From NCBI RefSeq assembly GCF_036906915.1, contig NZ_JBAKHX010000034.1, forward strand, positions 1 through 64,000: 64,000 bases of DNA, in the 5' to 3' direction. The DNA comes from Phytohabitans sp036906915 (lineage in GTDB: Bacteria; Actinomycetota; Actinomycetes; Mycobacteriales; Micromonosporaceae). The notes below the pieces were generated by a model. The model did no database searches, had not been told where the DNA came from, and saw only the letters and a program-made list of their open reading frames with translations. Position 1 is the stretch's first letter. Each line of letters starts with the position of its first letter. Made by a program: the position numbers and the translations under genes. Below, in pieces: positions 16,933 to 24,207 of this stretch.

Positions 16933-17439
16933 GTGAGCGTGGCAACAACCCAGCCGGGCACCAGAGCCTGCACCGTGCCGCTCGTCGAAATGCGGATCAC
17001 CGGCCCGTTGGACATGACCGCGACACAGGCGATCCGCACGACGCTGGACACCGCCATCGCCCTCAACCCGCACCAACTCGTACTCGACCTGGCCGAGTGC
17101 CCCGTGATCGACGCGGCCGCGATCGGCCTGCTCCTGGACATACACCGGCACCTGTGGCGATCCGGCGCCGTCCTCACGCTGCGCTCACCCACACCCCGCC
17201 TGCGCCATATCCTGCGGATCGCACGGGTGGACAACGTCCTGCGCATCGAGCCCAACGTGGCAGCCACCGAGTCCCCGGCGGCTGCCACGGCCGACACCCC
17301 ACCAGTCGCCGAGGAGGACCAGCAGTGGCGGTCGCTACCGCCTCCGCCGGTGCCCAGCGCCTTCGTGCGGGCCCACGGACGGGCGCGGCCAGGCGGCGCC
17401 GGTCGCCAAGGGCAACCGCCCCAGGACCAATCCGAGTGA
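16933..17439 (+). CDS. STAS-domain protein, non-canonical acceptor site
   Basis: 168 residues from GTG 16933 (AAGGGG upstream). The STAS fold covers about 10-110 (VEMRITGPLDM, LVLDLAECPVIDAAAIGLLL). The usual phosphorylated Ser/Thr after the conserved Asp is replaced by Ala (DAAAIG), so classical control by an RsbW-type kinase is doubtful. The C-terminal 55 residues are a Pro/Arg-rich low-complexity tail. The next STAS gene follows after 38 bases in the same direction. Confidence 0.75.
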   Translation: MSVATTQPGTRACTVPLVEMRITGPLDMTATQAIRTTLDTAIALNPHQLVLDLAECPVIDAAAIGLLLDIHRHLWRSGAVLTLRSPTPRLRHILRIARVDNVLRIEPNVAATESPAAATADTPPVAEEDQQWRSLPPPPVPSAFVRAHGRARPGGAGRQGQPPQDQSE

Positions 17440-17477
17440 GCCGCCCTCCCCGTTCGCTGGCTTGGAGCTGACGACCC

Positions 17478-18407
17478 ATGACTGTCGTACCCGGTAGCGA
17501 CACCGGCAAGTTCAATTTGATCTGTGACCGTTGCGGTGCCGCCGTCACCGACGTGGTCGGTGACCTGCGCGACGAAGAGGTGGTGTGGACGCTGCTCACT
17601 GAACAGGGCTGGACCGGCTCGGCGTTCGCCACCGGTCCGCACCGGTGTTCCCGGTGCCTCGACGCACCGCTGCCCGGTCCACTTGCCGCCGTCAGCGACG
17701 ACCCGGCCGCACCGCCGCCAGCCCGGCCGTGCCGGCTGGAGACGGCCGGCCTCGACACCGCCGTCCTCAGCCTGACCGGTGACATCGACCTACAGGTAGC
17801 GGAGCCCGTCCGCGACGCGCTCGCACACGCCATCGCATTGCATCGCGCGGTCATCCTCGATCTTGCCGCCGTCGACACGATCGACTCCACCGGCCTCGGC
17901 CTGCTGGTGCGCGCCCACCAGGACGCCAAGCAACGCGGCGGCCAACTCTGCCTCGCGGCGCCGTCCCGGTTCATCCTCACCGTACTGCACACGATGCGCC
18001 TGGACCGTGTATTCGCCATGTACGGCAACCGCGAAGAGGCCATCGCGGAACTCACCCGTGCCCGACAGCCGTCACCCGACCTCGAATCTAGGGAGCAGGA
18101 CGTGATCAACCCCTGGCCGTACCCCGACGACAGCGCTGTCCCCCACCACCGGTCGGACGAGCCGACCCCTCTGGCCAGCATCGACGAGCGCCTGGCCGAC
18201 AGCGTCGTCGAACAGCTACGCGCCGACGGACGCACCAGTGGCCAGCACATCACAGTCACAGTGCAGAACCGGGTCGCCATCCTCAACGGCTGGGTGGACT
18301 CGGTCGACGCCGCCCACGCGGCCAGCGACCAGGCGTGGCGCACCCCCGGGATCATCGACGTCTGCAACAGCCTCGACCAACCCGACGACGACCCCGCCGA
18401 CAGCTGA
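17478..18407 (+). CDS. Zinc-finger-like / STAS / BON fusion protein
   Basis: 309 residues. N-terminal C16-x2-C19 and C57-x2-C60 pairs form a probable zinc-binding module (about 10-65). A canonical STAS domain follows (about 88-190) with DTIDSTGLGLL, where S137 is the expected phosphorylation site of anti-sigma antagonists. A BON-like domain ends the protein (about 235-300: LADSVVEQLRADGRTSGQHI, VAILNGWVDSVDAA). I know of no standard named family with this three-part order. It may link partner switching to redox, metal or membrane sensing (inference). It sits in a run of small stress genes. Confidence 0.8.
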   Translation: MTVVPGSDTGKFNLICDRCGAAVTDVVGDLRDEEVVWTLLTEQGWTGSAFATGPHRCSRCLDAPLPGPLAAVSDDPAAPPPARPCRLETAGLDTAVLSLTGDIDLQVAEPVRDALAHAIALHRAVILDLAAVDTIDSTGLGLLVRAHQDAKQRGGQLCLAAPSRFILTVLHTMRLDRVFAMYGNREEAIAELTRARQPSPDLESREQDVINPWPYPDDSAVPHHRSDEPTPLASIDERLADSVVEQLRADGRTSGQHITVTVQNRVAILNGWVDSVDAAHAASDQAWRTPGIIDVCNSLDQPDDDPADS

Positions 18408-18447
18408 TCCGGATACCGCGCCCTTTCACATCGCAGGAGCTCATTCG

Positions 18448-18717
18448 ATGGTGACCTTGACCGACAGCGCGATCGCCCTGATTCGCCGCCTGACCGCGGC
18501 GCAGGAGGTGGGCGACCACGGTGGTGTGCGGATCGCGTTAGGCCCGGCGCGCGGTTCGCTGTCGGTCCAGATGGCCCACGAGCCACGCGACGGCGACCAG
18601 GTGGTCGACGCCGACGGCGCCCGGCTTTTCCTGGACTGGGCGGCCGCGCGGATCCTCGACGGCAGCAAGCTGGACGCGTCGGTGCGTGACGGCAGCGTGC
18701 GATTCGCAATCTTGTAA
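18448..18717 (+). CDS. HesB/IscA-like protein without cysteines
   Basis: 89 residues from ATG 18448 (GGAG upstream). The fold pattern (VTLTDSAIALIRRLTA, VRIALGPARGSL, GDQVVDADGARLFLD) is that of the HesB/IscA Fe-S carrier family. All three Fe-S-binding cysteines are missing, as in a known actinobacterial subgroup. It cannot carry a cluster in the classical way, so its function is unknown. 40 bases after the STAS-BON gene, likely the same transcript. Confidence 0.7.
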   Translation: MVTLTDSAIALIRRLTAAQEVGDHGGVRIALGPARGSLSVQMAHEPRDGDQVVDADGARLFLDWAAARILDGSKLDASVRDGSVRFAIL

Positions 18718-18774
18718 TGGGGCACTGCCGCGGGTCGAACCCTCGGTCGGTCGTCGAGCCCATATCATCCAAGG

Positions 18775-19266
18775 TCAGACTGCGCCGTCCCGGTCGGCGA
18801 TCATCCGATAAGCGCGGGTACAGCCCTCGACCAGGAGCGCAGTGGTCAAATGCGCAACGCCCGCCCGTGCGGCGCCGCTCTGATGCGCCAGGTAGTCGGC
18901 GACCATCACCACCCGGCACAGTCCTCGGGTCAGTGAACGTCGACCGGCCACGCGCGCCGGCGTCGCGCCGACGCTGGCCAGGTCACGCAGTACCTCAGCG
19001 GTGTCGAGGCCGCAATGCCGCAGGATCGCGACGGCGCGTTCGGTGTGACAGGCGGCCCACATCAGGTCGTCCGTACCGGTACGCAGGCGGCCCATGGCAC
19101 CGGCACGCCGCGCAGCCAGGTCGACCATTGCCTTGGCGGGACGATCGAGCAGGCGGGTGAGCCGCGGATCGAGAAGATCGCTTCGGCTGCCAGCGGCCAA
19201 CAGCCGGCCGTACAGCCCGTCACCGACGTGCTCGGCATCCGGGTCGTAGCCGCCCGGACCGGTCAC
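18775..19266 (-). CDS. Clp N-terminal (R-domain)-like protein
   Basis: 163 residues, alpha-helical and soluble. HTERAVAILRHCGLDTAEVLRDL and HLTTALLVEGCTRAYRMI resemble the repeated helix pair of the ClpA/ClpC N-domain (ERA...HLLLAL). Stand-alone Clp-N proteins exist in actinobacteria and may bind substrates or adaptors. GTG 19266 overlaps the STAS stop upstream as GTGA, so the two are translationally coupled. Identity is moderate. Confidence 0.55.
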   Translation of the reverse strand: MTGPGGYDPDAEHVGDGLYGRLLAAGSRSDLLDPRLTRLLDRPAKAMVDLAARRAGAMGRLRTGTDDLMWAACHTERAVAILRHCGLDTAEVLRDLASVGATPARVAGRRSLTRGLCRVVMVADYLAHQSGAARAGVAHLTTALLVEGCTRAYRMIADRDGAV

Positions 19267-19580
19267 CCGTCCAGCAACCCGGTCAGACCGTGCCGCCGCA
19301 ACTCATTCCGCACCATCGGGTGTGGATCGACCAGAACCAGGCTGGCCTCGCGGTCAGCGGCCGCATCGCACCCGGAACGTAGCGCCCCCAGACCGGCCTC
19401 GTCGATGGCCGGTACGGCACTGAGGTCGACGACGATACGACGTGGTCGGGTCGCCGCCAGCACGGCGGTGATCCGGTCCCGCAGCATGTACGCGTTGTCC
19501 GACACGATCTCGCCCTGCGGTTCCACCGCAATCGTCATCGTGGGATCGGGCGTCCGGTGTGTGGTGATCACGAGTGTCAT
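19263..19580 (-). CDS. STAS-domain anti-sigma antagonist-like protein
   Basis: 105 residues, a single STAS domain: TMTIAVEPQGEIVSDNAYML, RRIVVDLSAVPAIDEAGLGAL, LVLVDPHPMVRNELRRHGL. The acceptor position after the conserved Asp is Glu-Ala (DEAG) instead of Ser-Thr, so it may be locked or act without phosphorylation. Coupled to the Clp-N-like gene downstream. No SigB-type promoter is seen in front of it. Confidence 0.75.
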   Translation of the reverse strand: MTLVITTHRTPDPTMTIAVEPQGEIVSDNAYMLRDRITAVLAATRPRRIVVDLSAVPAIDEAGLGALRSGCDAAADREASLVLVDPHPMVRNELRRHGLTGLLDG

Positions 19581-19974
19581 CGCATCTCCGTCCGGGTCTG
19601 AGGCCCAGCCGCGCCGCAGGCCTCGCCAACCCGACCAGACTCAACGGCGGATTTGGCGATCATCATGCGGATGTACAGCGGTTGTGTGACGGTTTCGCCG
19701 ACGCCGGACGTGCCGCAGTCTCCGCGCATGACGGTGGCCCTGCGGTTACCGCGCCCCAAACGGCGCTACCCGCTCGCGCGCGTTTGAGGTGCGCGGTCAC
19801 GGGTAGCCGCGCCGAAAGCGATTCTCGCGGCGTTCAGGAGATGGGCGGCAAACCCGTGACAGTGACTCTCCGGCTGGGAAGGATCGCCGGCCATGCCGTC
19901 GGTTGGCCTCGTGACGCTCGACCGGGTCCGCCAGGTCGCGGTCGAGTTCCGCGGCCAGACGACAAGGAGCAGAG
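19581..19974. other. Intergenic region with SigB promoter and possible site-2-protease scrap
   Basis: 394 bases. It carries an exact SigB-type promoter (19782-19805). Downstream of that, GTG near 19855 gives VTVTLRLGRIAGHAVG, which resembles the first residues of M50 site-2 proteases, but no helices follow. The actual next gene starts at 19975, so the leader would be about 165 bases. Confidence 0.4.
19782..19805 (+). promoter_or_regulatory. SigB/SigF-type promoter
   Basis: GTTT (19782-19785), 15-base spacer, GGGTA (19801-19805) extended as GGGTAGCCGC. It reads toward the lipoprotein at 19975. Confidence 0.7.
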
Positions 19975-20646
19975 ATGAGAATCATGGTCACGGCGCTCAC
20001 ACTGACCGCGATGGCACTGACCGCGGCAGCGTGCGGTGACGACGAGCCAGCACAGCCCGAGCCGGGCGGCGACGCCAACGCCAGCCCCACGCCCGGCGGC
20101 CCGTTCGCCTCCTGTCTGGTGGGCGACTGGCGCAGCACCGGCGTCGAGGGCCGCGCGGGCGGTGACGTGGCCAGCGCGACCATCCAGGGCGGTGGCGGGG
20201 TCGCCGTCACCATCCAGGACAGTGGCGAGGTCCGCGCCGACTTCCGCGACATGCGGCCGATCACGTTCACGGCTCGACTCGGCGACGCCGACCTACAGGG
20301 CGAGTTCAGCTATGCCGGTGAGGCCAGCGGTACATTCCGCACCGAGACGGTGACGCCCGGCGGCACCGCTCCGGCGTCCGGGTTCGGCGTCTGGGAGCCG
20401 GTCGGGCCGGTGGACTGGGAGGCGGTACGCCTCACGCTGCGCCTCACCGATCCCGCCGACGCAACCCTGCTGGACAACGCGCCCGTCGGCGACTATCTGG
20501 GCGAGGCCGCGGAACGCACCGGCGACATCGTCGACACCGATCCGGTACTCGGCGAGGGCGGCTATGAGTGCCGCGGCGACACCATCGTCCTGCGGCCGGA
20601 CGAGGACGAAGAGGGCGGGATCACCTGGGCCCTCGCCCGTGCTTGA
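19975..20646 (+). CDS. Hypothetical lipoprotein
   Basis: 223 residues from ATG 19975 (AAGGAG upstream). Signal segment with lipobox TAAAC, then an acidic Pro/Gly linker and a beta-rich domain (about 45-223) with CLVGDWRSTGVEG, the start of a lipocalin-like pattern also used in other actinobacterial lipoproteins of unknown role. Two cysteines (CLVGDW and YECRGD) could form a disulfide. No ligand can be proposed. Confidence 0.75.
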   Translation: MRIMVTALTLTAMALTAAACGDDEPAQPEPGGDANASPTPGGPFASCLVGDWRSTGVEGRAGGDVASATIQGGGGVAVTIQDSGEVRADFRDMRPITFTARLGDADLQGEFSYAGEASGTFRTETVTPGGTAPASGFGVWEPVGPVDWEAVRLTLRLTDPADATLLDNAPVGDYLGEAAERTGDIVDTDPVLGEGGYECRGDTIVLRPDEDEEGGITWALARA

Positions 20647-20745
20647 GTCCTTCATCGGCTCGCTGGCCCTGGGTCGTGACCGTCTCCGGGTCGCCCAAAG
20701 CAGCTGGGTCGTTCATCGTGGCCCCTTGTCGTCGCGTTCGGCCGT

Positions 20746-20844
20746 ATGCCGTTGGTCAGTATCTTTCTCGGGTGGCTCACCGCGGCCAGCGGCATCGTCT
20801 GGTACGGCCATCGGCTCGATCGCCCGCCGCGCGGACGCCGGTGA
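20746..20844 (+). CDS. Possible 32-residue membrane peptide
   Basis: ATG 20746 opens a frame reading PLVSIFLGWLTAASGIVWYG then a basic tail, one membrane helix with positive C-terminus. No good RBS is visible, so the call is weak. It lies between the lipoprotein and the convergent AI-2E gene. Confidence 0.3.
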   Translation: MPLVSIFLGWLTAASGIVWYGHRLDRPPRGRR

Positions 20845-20849
20845 CGCCG

Positions 20850-21935
20850 CTACCCGCCGCGGGCCTGGTCCGGCGGGCGGGCCTCGCCGATCAGCGTGCT
20901 GCCGGCCTTGTAGACGACCGCGGTCAGCGGCACGGCGACAAGCGCGCCGGCAATCCCCGCGCTCAACGTGCCGGCGGTCACCGCGACCAGTACCACCGCG
21001 GGATGCAGGCGCAGCGAGCGACCCATGATCAACGGTTCGAGGAGGTTGCCCTCGGCCTGCTGGACCGCGATCACCGCCGCCAGCGTGAGCAGCGCGTCGA
21101 CGGGTCCGTTGCTGGCCAGCGCGACCAGCGCGGCCAGCACCCCGGCAACGGTCGCGCCGACGATAGGCACGAAGGCAGCCAGGAACGTCACCAAGGCGAG
21201 CGGCAATGCGAACGGGACCCCGATGACGACCAACGCGATGCCGATACCGACCGCGTCCACGGCGGCGATCACGACCGTGCCGCGGGCGTACTGGCCGAGC
21301 GTCCGCCACGCCTCACGGGCGGCGGCAGCCGCCCGTGGCCGGCTGCCCTCCGGGACCTGCGACACCAGCCACCGGGCGATGCCGGGACCGTCCTTGAGCA
21401 GGAAGAACACGAGCACCAAGGCGAGCAGTGCGGCCGCCAGAAATTCGATGACAGTGGGTGCGAAGGTGGCCGGGCTGGCGACCGCGTCCCGCGCGTACTC
21501 GGCGGCCTGCCGCTCGACTTCGTCCAACCGTTCGGCGCTGATGCCCAGCGGGCCGGTGACGAGCCAGTCCCGGGTGCGGGTCCAGCCCCGTTCGAGCTGG
21601 CCCGGCAAATCAGCTAATTGCGGCGCGAGCGCCTGCCACATCAGGATGCCGGCGCCTGGCAACAGGCCCGGCAAGGCCAACGCGCCGCCGAGCGCGGCCA
21701 ATGGTCGCGGCACCCGCAAACGGTCGAGCACAGCCACGAGCGGTTCGAGCAGCGCCGTGAGCAGCAGGGCGGCCACCACCGCCAGCGTGAGGGGCGCGAG
21801 CGCGGCCGCCAGCCGCAGCGCCAGGTAGGCGGTGGCCGCCACCAGCAGGACGCAGGCGCTGCTGACCGCCGCGTACCGCAGCGGCCACGGTATGGCCCGC
21901 CACACCGCCGGCGACCTGTCCGGGACGTCGCTCAT
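20850..21935 (-). CDS. AI-2E family (UPF0118) transporter
   Basis: 361 residues with the classical layout: a helical pair near the N-terminus, a soluble central segment (about 115-160), then GIARWLVSQVPEG, VAVDAVGIGIALVVIGVPF-type helices and the signature NLLEPLIMGRSLRLHPAVVL. Family members export small molecules or act as Na+/H+ antiporters; the substrate here is unknown. ATG 21935 lies eleven bases from a GGGTA element, so it may be read from a nearly leaderless message. Confidence 0.85.
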   Translation of the reverse strand: MSDVPDRSPAVWRAIPWPLRYAAVSSACVLLVAATAYLALRLAAALAPLTLAVVAALLLTALLEPLVAVLDRLRVPRPLAALGGALALPGLLPGAGILMWQALAPQLADLPGQLERGWTRTRDWLVTGPLGISAERLDEVERQAAEYARDAVASPATFAPTVIEFLAAALLALVLVFFLLKDGPGIARWLVSQVPEGSRPRAAAAAREAWRTLGQYARGTVVIAAVDAVGIGIALVVIGVPFALPLALVTFLAAFVPIVGATVAGVLAALVALASNGPVDALLTLAAVIAVQQAEGNLLEPLIMGRSLRLHPAVVLVAVTAGTLSAGIAGALVAVPLTAVVYKAGSTLIGEARPPDQARGG

Positions 21936-21945
21936 GGCGGTCGCG

Positions 21946-21969
21946 TACCCGAATGGGGCGGGCGCACAC
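21946..21969 (-). promoter_or_regulatory. Relaxed SigB-type promoter before AI-2E gene
   Basis: Minus strand GTGT-N15-GGGTA. The relaxed -35 form also occurs by chance inside genes, so this is a weaker member. Confidence 0.4.
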
Positions 21970-21972
21970 CGG

Positions 21973-22122
21973 TCACCGGCCTTGCCTACGGCGCAGCAGC
22001 GGCAGCCCGAACCAGGTCGCCGCGGCGAGCACCGCGACACCTGCCCCCGCCAGGGTCGCCGTCGGTCGGCTCGTCCAACCGGCGGTCTTCGGTGCGTTGA
22101 CGACTGGTGTCTGGCACGTCAT
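21973..22122 (-). CDS. Small single-helix membrane protein
   Basis: 49 residues: short polar start, one hydrophobic helix (TLAGAGVAVLAAATWFGLPLL) and a basic RRRQGR end. ATG 22122 overlaps the stop of the SPW gene as ATGA, which supports real translation. No family recognised. It may assist the SPW protein (inference from coupling). Confidence 0.6.
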   Translation of the reverse strand: MTCQTPVVNAPKTAGWTSRPTATLAGAGVAVLAAATWFGLPLLRRRQGR

Positions 22123-22598
22123 TCTGACTGGTCGGCGGACAGCATCCGACGGCTGATACGCCAGCTCACCATCGCCAGCACGATCACCAGCAGACCGACC
22201 AGGATGTCGTTCCACGTGGCTCGGGGCGAGTCGGTGCCGTCGTTGTACCCCAGAACGAACGGCGCCGCGATCAACCAGCCGCCGAGAACCACGTTGATCA
22301 GGCTCAACTGTGCGCTGATCAACGGGACGATCATCCTGACCAGCGCGAGCAAGGCGATAGCGACGCCGATCACCGTGTCGTTCCACCGGCCGTTGAAACC
22401 CTCCCCGGTGGCGCGGTAGTCCAGGGCGAACGGAGCGATCACTAGCCAGACACCGGCCAGGAACACCACCGAGCTCGGCAGGATGGCCATCACTGGTTCA
22501 GGAGTCAGGGAAGGGCGGCCAGCTCCGGCGTCGCCGTACGGCATGGAGGCACGCAGGCGCTCGATGTCTGGGCGGGTGCGTCCTTTGGCGGGCCTCAT
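22119..22598 (-). CDS. SPW-repeat membrane protein
   Basis: 159 residues from ATG 22598 (GGAGG upstream). Two copies of the SPW motif are visible: VWLVIAPFALDY and GWLIAAPFVLGY, each followed by WND and a helix, giving four membrane segments. The role of the family is unknown. It shares an exact GTTT-N16-GGGTA promoter with the coupled small protein. Confidence 0.85.
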   Translation of the reverse strand: MRPAKGRTRPDIERLRASMPYGDAGAGRPSLTPEPVMAILPSSVVFLAGVWLVIAPFALDYRATGEGFNGRWNDTVIGVAIALLALVRMIVPLISAQLSLINVVLGGWLIAAPFVLGYNDGTDSPRATWNDILVGLLVIVLAMVSWRISRRMLSADQSE

Positions 22599-22678
22599 CA
22601 CGGACACCTCCGATGCGATCGAACGAATCCCTTTTTCACCCCCCGGGGGGGAAGGAAGCGGGGGGAGGACCTGGCGGC

Positions 22679-22703
22679 TACCCCATCCGGAGCACGCCGA
22701 AAC
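22679..22703 (-). promoter_or_regulatory. SigB/SigF-type promoter before SPW operon
   Basis: Minus strand GTTT-N16-GGGTA extended as GGGTAGCCGC. The leader of about 75 bases includes a run CCCCCCGGGGGGG near 22640, itself a small palindrome. Confidence 0.7.
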
Positions 22704-22739
22704 CGCCCGAGAACGCCGGCGGGCAGCCGCCAGGTCTGG

Positions 22740-23201
22740 TCAGTCAGCCAGCATCCCGCCGGTCAACGCCTGCCAGGTCAGAGGAGCGACGATGCCGTCG
22801 ACGGGGAAGGCGGGCACTGCCCGCGCGACACCTTCCTGGAACATGCGGACCGCTGCGTCCGTCTGTGGTCCGAAGATTCCGTCGACTTCGACCTCGAGGT
22901 CAGGGTTACCGGCCTCGACGCGGATAGCCAGCTCCTCCTGGACCGCGCGGACCGCGTCGCCCCTGCTGCCCTGTGCAACTTGGACGATGATGGCCGCCCA
23001 GGTGTTCGGGCCGACGATACCGTCGACCACGAGGGACCTGTCCTTCTGGAAGTCGCGTACGGCGCCGTCGGTCAACGGGCCGAAGACGCCGTCGACCGCC
23101 AGCTCATACCTGTTCTCGCGAAGCAGGTGCTGCACATCGCGGACCGCCTGCCCGCGGTCACCTTCCCGGACGAGAGGCCACGGCCTCAGTTCGTTCGTCA
23201 C
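22740..23201 (-). CDS. Peptidoglycan-binding (PG_binding_1) repeat protein
   Basis: 153 residues from GTG 23201 (GAAGG ahead); ATG 23237 or 23258 are also possible. Two or three PG_binding_1 units are visible: DRGQAVRDVQHLLRENRYELAVDGVFGPLTDGAVRDFQ, a central DGIVGPNTWAAI unit, and VEVDGIFGPQTDAAVRMFQ, then a short end. No signal peptide is seen with any start, which is odd for a wall-binding protein. The promoter is an exact SigB-type site. Confidence 0.8.
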   Translation of the reverse strand: MTNELRPWPLVREGDRGQAVRDVQHLLRENRYELAVDGVFGPLTDGAVRDFQKDRSLVVDGIVGPNTWAAIIVQVAQGSRGDAVRAVQEELAIRVEAGNPDLEVEVDGIFGPQTDAAVRMFQEGVARAVPAFPVDGIVAPLTWQALTGGMLAD

Positions 23202-23279
23202 GTTAACCTGCCTTCCGGTTGTGATGGATTGCGACATCGCCGACTGTGGGGACGCCATTTCCGGACCGGGCGCGCCGGC

Positions 23280-23303
23280 TACCCGCGGCAACCGGAGCCA
23301 AAC
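23280..23303 (-). promoter_or_regulatory. SigB/SigF-type promoter before peptidoglycan-binding gene
   Basis: Minus strand GTTT-N15-GGGTA extended as GGGTAGCCGGC. It places the transcript start below 23275, which rules out starts upstream of about 23270. Confidence 0.75.
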
Positions 23304-23353
23304 ACGGCATCACATCCGCTTCGTCACCACTCGGTAAGGACGCACGTAAGGTG

Positions 23354-23725
23354 TCATCCGTCAAAAGGTGGTAGATGTAAAGGTGTAGGCGCCCGTCGCC
23401 CCGCTCCTGTCCACTGGTGGGGTGGCGGGCGCCTGTCACCGCCTTTCAGCGGCCCCGACCGGGCCGTATCCTGGTCGGGTTTCGACCCGGTCCACGTGAG
23501 TGCCCCGCCGCGGACCGGCCGGACGGCAATGGCGATCCCTGCGGTGTCAACCTGTACGACGCCGGAGATGTCGACCACGATGACGCGAGGAGGAGTGACA
23601 CGCTCAATCTCCGCCGCGATGGCTCGTAGAACGTGCCGGAGGTGCTGTGTTCCAGCGTTCCTCCCAAACACGAGCACCACGGACGGACTCCCGTACGGCT
23701 GCCGGTGAGCGATGGACAACCCCAT
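23354..23725 (-). pseudogene. Truncated STAS-domain protein
   Basis: From ATG 23725 (AGGGGACG upstream) the first 68 residues are a STAS domain: MGLSIAHRQPYG, ERVTPPRVIVVDISGVVQV, DTAGIAIAV. The helix and strands that should follow are replaced by unrelated Arg/Gly/Pro-rich sequence, and a strong hairpin lies in that tail. The acceptor position is Thr. It looks like a broken antagonist, though a short functional version cannot be excluded. Confidence 0.5.
23388..23433 (-). terminator. Strong GC hairpin, likely terminator
   Basis: Arms 23388-23402 and 23419-23433 pair over 15 positions with two wobble pairs and a 16-base loop. It sits after the conserved part of the STAS frame. There is no U tract, as is common for actinobacterial terminators. 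The orientation is uncertain. Confidence 0.5.
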
Positions 23726-24013
23726 CGTCCCCTGTAGACGCTCCGTGCTCCTTAGGCCGGACGAGGACTGCCGGTCATAGGCGGGAGTGGCCGGGGCCGC
23801 GGCGAACCGCCGCGACCCCGCCCGGGATCGCGTATCGCCTAGCGCAGCAAGCCGATGGCAAACCCGCACGGCGGGCCGCGGCGGCCGCAGCCGCATCACC
23901 CCCGGCCACCGCGGCATGCTTCCCCAGTTGCGGTCCCAGCTTCGTGCCGTCCTATGACGCGTTGTCCGCGGACATATGACAGTTCGATGACAACTTCGGC
24001 GTTCGAGCGGTTC

Positions 24014-24091
24014 AGCAGCCCAGGTCGCGACGGCAACGAACGACTTGGTCAGACTGGCGATCTCGACCGCCCCCGTCGTGGGCGTCCACAT
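24014..24091 (-). pseudogene. Scrap of a beta-lactamase-family serine hydrolase
   Basis: The minus frame WTPTTGAVEIASLTKSFVAV contains an SxTK-type active-site motif (SLTK) in the usual hydrophobic setting of class A/C-like serine hydrolases. The rest of the fold is missing on both sides. Confidence 0.35.
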
Positions 24092-24145
24092 GAGACTCCC
24101 CAGGTCCAGCGGCCGCCTCGGCCGCCGGAGCCGCGAGCCGCCCGG

Positions 24146-24196
24146 TTGACAACAGAGGAGTTCTTATCGACTATCAATATATCGGTATTCGATAAG
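24146..24196 (+). promoter_or_regulatory. Promoter with inverted-repeat operator before DUF2975 gene
   Basis: TTGACA (24146-24151) is a consensus -35. CTTATCGA (24163-24170) and TCGATAAG (24189-24196) form a perfect 8-base inverted repeat with an 18-base AT-rich centre covering the probable -10 (TATCAAT, 24172-24178). A dimeric repressor binding here would block the promoter. Confidence 0.6.
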
Positions 24197-24207
24197 GAGG
24201 TGGAGGT

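Larger units (their letters stand above)
23726..24207. other. Gene-poor stretch with remnants
   Basis: 482 bases without an intact gene. It contains a possible beta-lactamase-family scrap (24014-24091) and, at the end, the AT-rich promoter/operator of the DUF2975 gene. The rest has no pattern I can assign. Confidence 0.4.

Noticed and set aside
19767..19771. Reverse GGGTA (TACCC) next to the 19782 promoter as a divergent promoter
   Set aside because: No GNNT at 14, 15 or 16 bases on that strand.
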